Shown here: positions 57,291-64,000 of the stretch, in pieces
Layout: every line of letters begins with the position of its first letter
Position numbering within the stretch: the stretch's first letter is position 1
From: Marasmius tenuissimus
Taxonomy: Eukaryota > Basidiomycota > Agaricomycetes > Agaricales > Marasmiaceae
Assembly (NCBI GenBank): GCA_029532415.1
Contig: JAQOTA010000015.1
Coordinates: 434,001-498,000, forward strand
DNA length: 64,000 nucleotides
Direction of reading: 5' to 3'
Program-made: the position numbers and the translations under genes
Notes under the pieces: model-generated
What the model saw: the letters and a program-made list of their open reading frames with translations, nothing else
Databases searched by the model: none
Told to the model about the DNA's origin: nothing

Positions 57291-59321
57291 CTAAAACCTG
57301 ACAGTAAGGATATCGGAATTGTTTGAAACCGTAGATGAGAGCGGCGACAACAGAGTAAATAAAAAGCTGGCAGATTGTGTGACAGCTCCAGACACTACAG
57401 ATACTCGAATCAGATGAACCAGTGTTGGAAGGATGAAGGAGATCACCTTGCGATGAACCAGGGATGGATTTCTCACATTCTGTCAACAAGAACATCAGAG
57501 TGAGCAACGTACAATAGGCTGATAGAGCCAAGAGCAAACCTTGTGATACCTGTTCGAACAGAGCCAAGTCACTGACAGGCTGGTAGACGTGCTGAGTAAA
57601 TTCATATCCAAGATGACAAGCAAAATCGGTAGTGGCTGGGTCGAAGCCTCAGAGGAGCTGATCCTGAGACCAAGATAATGCCTCGCAGTTTTCGTAGTCG
57701 GAAAGATTGACCTTGATGGGAAGGCCGAGCTTGCAACAGGCAGTAGTTGGGAGGGAGGGGCAGCCATCTGCATGGAAAGACCAGTAATGAAGGGAAGAGG
57801 TGTCGCAACTTTCCAGGACAGGTGGTGGCAGTCGTACAAACAAGTAGATTGGTTGTTGAGATCGCTGTTGGGCTAGAGCTCTCACACATGAAAGGTCACA
57901 TCTCAACATGGCACAAGGCCAGGCCAGCCCTGAGGAGTTTTAGCGGGCAAAAAGAGAGAGAAGAACAACCTACTGTAAACACTCAATTCCTCCTCCAACG
58001 ATATTGCGCGAGTATTGAAAACACTCAATGCTTGTGATAGCCAGGCTCTGTGTGCGTCCAAAAAGTTCCACTTCAACTGAAGGGAGGATGCACCAGCCTC
58101 AAGCACAAACCTACTCAAATGTCAGATGCAGAAGTAGTAATCATTTCGACCTCACCTTGTGAGACCATTTTCCAACAGTTTTCGGCCTGAGAGACTATCC
58201 TTGTTAATGCTCTTCCAGACATTGTTTGCAACGGCAATGGGTGCATTAGTCGATGCTGAAATGACTGTCAGCTGAGATACTTGCTCAGGTACGCTAATAC
58301 TGACACCTGAAGGGACCAGCCCCATGACGAAATCAGCATTGACTACCCTTGATTTGTGACTCGCTAGGAAACACAATAACACGTCTTTCTGCAGAAGTTC
58401 TGTGGTCAGAGGCAGGCCCTCAAATTCACCAATCCCATGGAACTCCCCAGCAGATCCTGGGTCTGGCCCAGGTAAACCACGATGGAAAGTTCCACTCCCA
58501 GCATCCAACCACAAATCTGCTCACTCGCAACACAATTTTAACTGTGATGAGTTGGATTGTCTGAGTAAAAATAAAGTGCAGGATACTTACACACAGAGTC
58601 TGGAGATACTTTCGGCCCATGATCCCCGCATTCGTCACCAGGTGCGCAAATGGCTTCAGCTCTGCAATGGAGAATCAGCTTGCCTGGCCTGTGTCCTTCC
58701 ATCAATCACACATCATTATACAATACCAGTGAGGGAACCGCTTCATATTTGTTGTAGCCATACATTTGAGGCGTATTTGAGGTCCTGGAATGACCTAAGT
58801 ATTCGTGAAGTATGAGGCCTGAACATTCAAAACACACAGTGCTCTCACCAACGAAGCAAAATCGTCTTCGAATACCTGGACCGAGTTGTAAAACTTATTG
58901 CAGACATGGTAAATCAGCTCGGGGCATACCCTTTTCGCCTCCGGACCTCTGTACTGTACCACAGTAAAAACCCTGCCTGGTTTATCCACGATCTCGACCG
59001 CACAAATAATTTTGTCAGTACAAGGTAGACCACCCTCCCACCACTCTCGGTCCCCATTGTCCCATTGTCGTGGATAAATGGAACATCCATTCTCCCTTAA
59101 CCTGTGTATTTCACCCCGCTTCACATAGTAATACTGGGCAACAATCAGATTTGAATCTCTTGGACACAACCCCATCGACGTACCTCATCCAACTTGATGG
59201 GTTTCTTTTCCTTTGCTTGAACTATTGTTGTGGTGTGGTTGTTTTCATCTTCTTGAATATGAATGAAGTTACTGCCAGTGATCCGAAAGTTCCGCGCATT
59301 TTGGAAGAACTGAGAAAACAT
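57291..59321 (-). pseudogene. lineage-expanded family, copy G, nearly intact with one stop
   Basis: Exon 1 reads MFSQFFQNARNFRITGSNF (start at 59321). Exon 2 has VKRGEIHRLRENGCSIYPRQW and VFTVVQYRGPEAKR; then QMYGYNKYEAVPSLVLYN, LWLDAGSGTFHRGLPGP (58152-58505), WLSQALSVFNTRAISL, PIYLFVRLPPP and LHYWSFHADG. A TGA at 57649-57651 replaces the Arg of LLRGFDP, and about ten residues before it (the region reading SNDVYRxIHQYQ in other copies) are missing. The tail ends NSDILTVRF. The lesions are few, so inactivation may be recent. The CT-rich box is retained upstream (about 59350-59377). Confidence 0.82.
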
Positions 59322-59349
59322 TGAAGCTATGAGCGGATAGGTTGTTGAA

Positions 59350-59377
59350 TGAGAGAAGAGGGGGGAGAAGGTGACAG
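59350..59377 (-). promoter_or_regulatory. conserved CT-rich box upstream of copy G
   Basis: The coding strand reads ctgtcaccttctcccccctc about 30-60 bp before the ATG, matching the boxes before copies A-D. Confidence 0.45.
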
Positions 59378-59379
59378 TG

Positions 59380-62150
59380 TAGAGATCACGTAGGTAGCGT
59401 GCATGGACTAAACACAGGTCATACTTGGGCTGCGATCAGGCTGTGCGACATCCACGCCTTCCCTACACTCCTTCAATAGCAATTGCGCCACACTTCACAC
59501 AGCATTGCAGCGCTTGTTGGTTTCCTCAATAATATAGCTTGTCAAAAACGCAGTTTGAGTTCCGAAAAAGCCACTCACCACACTGAGAGTCATGGCATTG
59601 ATGAATTTGTCCCATTTGTAGCCTTATTTGGTAGTTGAGTGAGCATCCGGTTTGTTCGCCTGAACCACTCAATATCAATGGCAAATAGAAACAGGAAGCT
59701 TATGGAGGAACCGTGTACAGTTGAAGGTCAGGCATGTAGAGACTCGCAGTTGGTCGTGAGTGTTGCAAAACAAGGGGCACAGATTCGGGACTGGCCCAGA
59801 CCCAGATCGGATTCAACACAAAGCAGCAAGTGCCCAGGTATAGTGTACTGCATCAGACAAAAGCAGTATTTTAGCGTTTGTTCTTCGAATATACCGTTGG
59901 AATTGATTGGATCTGTGTGGATGTTGATGGTCTGGCTAGGTCCGGTTAGATTTTGCCGGGTGTGCGTAATCTTGGAGGTGGCGCTTGCCAGATATTGTTG
60001 GATCTGATTGGATTGGGTTGGGTTTGGTTGGTTCAGCCATTCTGGTGGCCCAGTCAGATTGATAGATCTGGTCGGATATGTTCTGATGAGCACTTACAGA
60101 ACCGTTAACAGAGTCTTGTCCGTGGTTTATCGGGTTCTGCTGTGTTCTACTGGGTTGTACTGGGTTTCATTGGACCTTGTTGGTAGATGTTTGGTATGGG
60201 CCAACATATGAGCCAACATGACAGATTTGAGACAGAATGGATAGGCGTTTGAGGCTCAGGCACTTTCATCATGGCACTCTGAATGGTAAATCATCAAGAC
60301 ACCGACAGTTAGGTGCCACTTCATCGAAGCCCTCAAATCCTGCATGATCACAATCTCTCGGGCTCTCATTCATTCGATCAAACGTGAGGCTCTGGAAACA
60401 ACATGAAACTTGGCGACGCTTTGTCCTCCACCCAAGAGGTGACGAGGTCTACTGTCTGGTCCTACGCCAACGGCCAACCTGGAGAATGCAAGACCAATAA
60501 ATAAGCACTCCCAAGTCCCAGGCCATCCCTTTCAGCTCGAAGCTACTGAGTCTGTCCCCAAGCCAGAAACTTTGATCTCCCTTGGTGTGGACAGGCTATC
60601 CGCAGTGCTCGCCAGTGCAGCCTGCAACCTCGAGAATCAACGCGAGAATGAGGAAAACAGAGACTCAAACACACCAATTGGAGCCAGATCCACTCCCCCC
60701 TTTCTTGAGTTCACTCACGAGTATTAGCTGCACCAGACAATGGTAATTAGATTTCCAACCCGGCTCAACAGTTCGCAAAAGTTAAAACAGTCAGCTCGTC
60801 CATTGAAGATGGCAAGCTTGACTTGCATGGCTTCACCAGCGGTCAGGATGGTGTTGCGGCAAATGAATCGCTACGGGCCCCATTTGAGGTACTAAAGGGC
60901 ATCATGCATGTTCAAACCGGTTTATACGTGGCTGCGTATGACAAACCATTGCTCAATCTTAGGTGGTCCTACTTCTCCCGCTCCAGGCCTCATCGACAAA
61001 GACCATTCCGCTGCACGACCCCTTCGAGTTCTGTCGGGTTTGAAGGAGGGTTCACCACAATGCTTATTGGCGGTGAGTGAGTTACAGACTCGCACAGTGG
61101 TACCTTGTAGCACCTAACTCACAACCTGTGGCAGGTTTTCAGGAGCCCACGTCTAATCAATCACTGGTCACTGAGACCACCCTTCCCATGGTCATTGAGA
61201 CCCCATTGACATTGTCCAAGCATCAATATTCGAGGACATCAGGACATCCAACACACCAACCCCCGCTCGATCTAACATCTCAAGTTCACTCACTCCTGGG
61301 TGGTTATAAGTTTGTTACTACTCCCGGCTTGTCAATTCGTTCCACATCCCTCCTAGTACACAATTCAGATCTTATCTGCATGTCCTTATCCTCTATAATT
61401 CTATCTGTAGCGCCTTGCTCTCCTTCCCTGTCCGACGTAGCCTTATCGTTGGTCTGCCAGAACTGCTTCAAAGTTCAAGTCTTCATCCTTTGTTCGCTGT
61501 AAAGTGCTTAGCCTTTCGTGACCCTCCCTGTTTTGCTCTCCCTTGAGTCTGCTATAGAAACCCACCCTGGAGCACATGATTATCACTGCTACTCTGTTAG
61601 GTTCTAGTATTAGCAATGATGTGCAAGTGGTGCTGCACTCCTTTGCAACCGACTCTTATTCTTAGCATTTCTCCCTCCGACACTACGTGTCAATTGTCCT
61701 ACTAGAAGGTTTGATCATCCTTACTCACTTACTCACTAGTTCCTTTCATGAAGCTCGAGTCTTCTCTTACCTGTCTCCGGAATCGCAAACTCAATCAAGG
61801 TCCAAGGAATGGGGAAGGAAGTGAAATGAGAGGAATCAGTTCACGTGGCGTACTCGTGCGGTATCTATGGCGTCAAATGACAAGTAGCTCCAGCTGTATC
61901 AGGCTCTATCACCCCAAATACTGGCACAGGACTAATTGAGGGTCTCAAGAAGGTGTCACAAACATGAACTGGGTAGAATTTGATAAAGAAAAATGTACTG
62001 TACACATATAAATGATACTATCTACTACAGACAATGTACAAGGCGTTTTTGTCGTCGTGGTGATCAATGACGGTGTAAAGGATGATGCCATGAGTCATGC
62101 GTGGCCATTGTGTGCAGCCATCACCTTTCTTGACCAGCAACCACCACTAT
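59380..62150. other. gene-free region with a G/T-biased tract (about 59870-60200)
   Basis: Between 59990 and 60190 the plus strand is strongly G/T-biased, with repeated ttgg/ggtt words (for example gattgggttgggtttggttgg near 60010, and ctgggttgtactgggtttc near 60150). Elsewhere frames of up to 141 codons (61077-61502) lack motifs. It may include flanking or non-coding parts of the transposon at the right edge. Confidence 0.35.
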
Positions 62151-64000
62151 CAACCCCCCCCCCCCCTCCCACATGTTACCGTGACGAAACGGCAAAGAGA
62201 CATCCCATACTGAGTGATAGTGCTATCTAGCGAGGCCACGGTCGAATCCATATGTATGCCGAGCAACGCATAGGCCATGAGAACATTGAAGTCCCATACC
62301 AGGTTGAGAACGACCTCGTTGTGTGGTTCAGGTAAAAGTCCCTCGAAACAGGTGATAGAGCACTGTTTATCCATGAGCGAGAGATCATGGAGTTGTCAAA
62401 TGGTCCTACCTGCATCATGTCCTCAAAATCTCTGAATGCAAACTTTTTCCATAAGCGTAACGTTATTCATGAAGCAGCGAATGGTGCCATTGTCGAATGT
62501 AGGTACTTTGCAGAACCTCAATGAACAGCATCAGCCGAAGGAATACTGATGAGAATCAAGCCAGTATTACCTTTCGTTCAATATCTCAAGATTCCGTTTG
62601 TCCTCCGTAAAGATGAGTCGATTACATTGCTTGAAGATATTCTCGATAAGACCTGCTAGCTTGTGCATAGTGTCTACAACAATTACATCGTAAAAGTTGT
62701 CCCCGACAGGGTGCAGCAGCCCGGAGGTGTTCTGTGAGACCATATTAGTATGCGGTTAGGCAAATTGCAGGTTGATAACTTACCCAGTCCAACTGCTCCG
62801 ATGTTTCCTCCATATGCGCGATGAGATCCTTGTTGGTTAACGCCCATCCAAGTTTGAAGATGCATTCGCGAGCGAGTTCAACGCGCTCCCTGCGATCATC
62901 CGTATCCTCTCTCTTCTGATTTCTCCGATGGCAGTCATTCAACATTCCCAACCAGTGGATCTTTGACTTTTGGATCATACAGTGTGTACATGGAAACTTT
63001 GAAAGGAATTTGATACTCGCTAACAGGACTCTATCATTGAGGAGTCGGAGAAAATCGCAAATGACACAAAAAATCCACTTACTTCTCCGCGTAGTCAGCA
63101 GAGTGCATGAATAGCCTTGGAAATAATAGGTGAACAATTCCATCCGCACATGATTCTAGCTTCCCGTTCAAGTAGGTATCCACAAAATCGGGATCCAGGA
63201 GAATTGGCGCCCAGACGAGTTGGATCAGCTCTTGTTTGACAAAGCAAAGAACCTCATTGGTCGCCGCATGATCAAATAGGTCCTTATAGGTGTGCTTGAA
63301 CAAATCTGGTATCTAGAGAATGGACGATGACTTGGAACTCAATCAACACAATCAGTCATTCACAGAACTAACCTGTGGGACATGGACAACATGGTTCATC
63401 GCAAACATGGACGGGTTAGACCGCCAGTACTTGGTCATATTCCCGAAAGAGATAAATCCAGGCCAAATCAAACGATCCCCAAAGTGAGAGAGTACAGTAC
63501 TATCCAAGTACTGCATGATTGCCACCATGACTACCTCGTGCTTGCAGTCAGAAGGCGTCCTTGACCTCACATCTCTTTCCATCTCAAGCATCTTGTCCAA
63601 AATGAAGGCCTCTGATTATATCCTTTGAATCAGTGTGTCTGGCTCTGGATGCCAGAATTAATGCGGTGTCCGTAAAGTTGTCATGAATCACTGACAGCAC
63701 TTTTCGGTAACAGATGTCCTCAACTCGAAAGGTGACGGCGTGGTCTTCTGCTTGCTTGCAGCCAGCCCGTGGAAGAGGGATATCGACGAAGCCATTGTGC
63801 CAACCAGAGTAAGAAGACAAAGGGAGTGTTGTTGACGCTAGTGTATCCTCTCCGTCAGCTGTACTGGCCGGATCCTGCAAGTCTACGTCCTCATCCTCTT
63901 TGTCACTCTCTTGCTTTCCCTTCTCAGCTTTCCTCCCTAGATAAGTGTTCATCTTGTTATTGGCCTTGACGCAATCGAACTTGGCAATGTGCAAGGGTTC
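62150..64000 (-). CDS. Plavaka-like (CMC superfamily) transposase, partial
   Basis: The gene enters from the right edge, so its N-terminus is outside the window. Recognisable blocks in order are: QYLDSTVLSHFGDRLIWPGF with FGNMTKYWRSNPSMFAMNH (63380-63500); FDHAATNEVLCFVKQELIQL and SCADGIVHLLFPRLFMHSAD (63100-63290); LLASIKFLSKFPCTHCMIQK with ARECIFKLGWALTNKDL (62790-63050); and VLMAYALLGIHMDSTVASLD (near 62270). These follow the order of the Plavaka transposase family that is abundant in Agaricomycetes. Several short introns are needed. I saw no certain stop inside the blocks, but the 3' end near 62150 is uncertain, with a 13-C run at 62154-62166 just outside or in an intron. Confidence 0.78.
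62154..62166. repeat. homopolymer run of 13 C
   Basis: A pure C tract beside the transposase 3' region. A similar C run lies in an intron of family copy A near 9990-10001. Such runs are prone to length error in sequencing. Confidence 0.9.

Noticed and set aside
59990..60190. telomere-like repeat
   Set aside because: G/T words are irregular and not the TTAGGG unit; position inside a gene-bearing region also argues against it.
61077..61502. 141-codon plus-strand frame
   Set aside because: Composition and lack of any motif suggest a chance frame; no splice partners.
1..64000. tRNA, rRNA or riboswitch genes
   Set aside because: I looked for tRNA B-box words (GGTTCGAATCC type) and rRNA core words and saw none that fit a complete gene; a covariance-model scan would be needed to exclude small RNAs.

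Overview
The window looks like a basidiomycete fungus, most likely a mushroom-forming Agaricomycete. Genes are broken into many short exons by introns of about 45-70 nt with GT-AG (sometimes GC-AG) ends, CT-rich tracts precede start codons, and several families are typical of that class: a fungal seven-transmembrane receptor, Ty1/copia, PIF/Harbinger and Plavaka-type transposons, and a large lineage-specific family of unknown function. Calls come from reading translations by eye; no database search was run.

Layout. 1-2508 is the 3' part of a Ty1/copia retrotransposon (partial pol, then one LTR). 2.5-24.6 kb is a segmentally duplicated tract holding four plus-strand copies (A 8.65-10.93, B 13.9-15.96, C 18.1-20.16, D 22.6-24.56 kb) of one multi-exon family; D is broken. 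24.8-26.6 kb is a receptor-like membrane protein. 27.85-31.73 kb is a membrane-anchored subtilisin-like protease, 33.03-34.53 kb a glycine-repeat protein, and 38.3-41.1 kb a calpain, all on the minus strand. Minus-strand copies of the same family lie at 35.7-37.8 (E, intact), 48.5-50.5 (F, many stops) and 57.3-59.3 kb (G, one stop and a small deletion), with a relic 3' end near 43.2 kb. 43.6-48 kb is a two-gene PIF/Harbinger element with a premature stop in each gene. A solo LTR with target-site duplication sits at 50.5-51.0 kb, an O-methyltransferase pseudogene at 53.3-54.8 kb, and a Plavaka-like transposase runs off the right edge.

The main theme is an accessory, repeat-rich island. The family (about 500-550 aa, seven recognisable copies in 51 kb) has a short N-terminal G/N/D-rich motif carried by exon 1, a conserved central region and a conserved C-terminal tail ending in ILTxGF. 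I know of no assigned function. Five to six damaged units (copia, both Harbinger genes, copies F and G, the methyltransferase) carry in-frame stops that can each be explained by a single C-to-T change (CGA to TGA, CAA/CAG to TAA/TAG, TGG to TGA), many at CpG. This suggests methylation-linked or RIP-like decay of repeats next to intact single-copy genes. The housekeeping-type genes (calpain, protease) appear intact.
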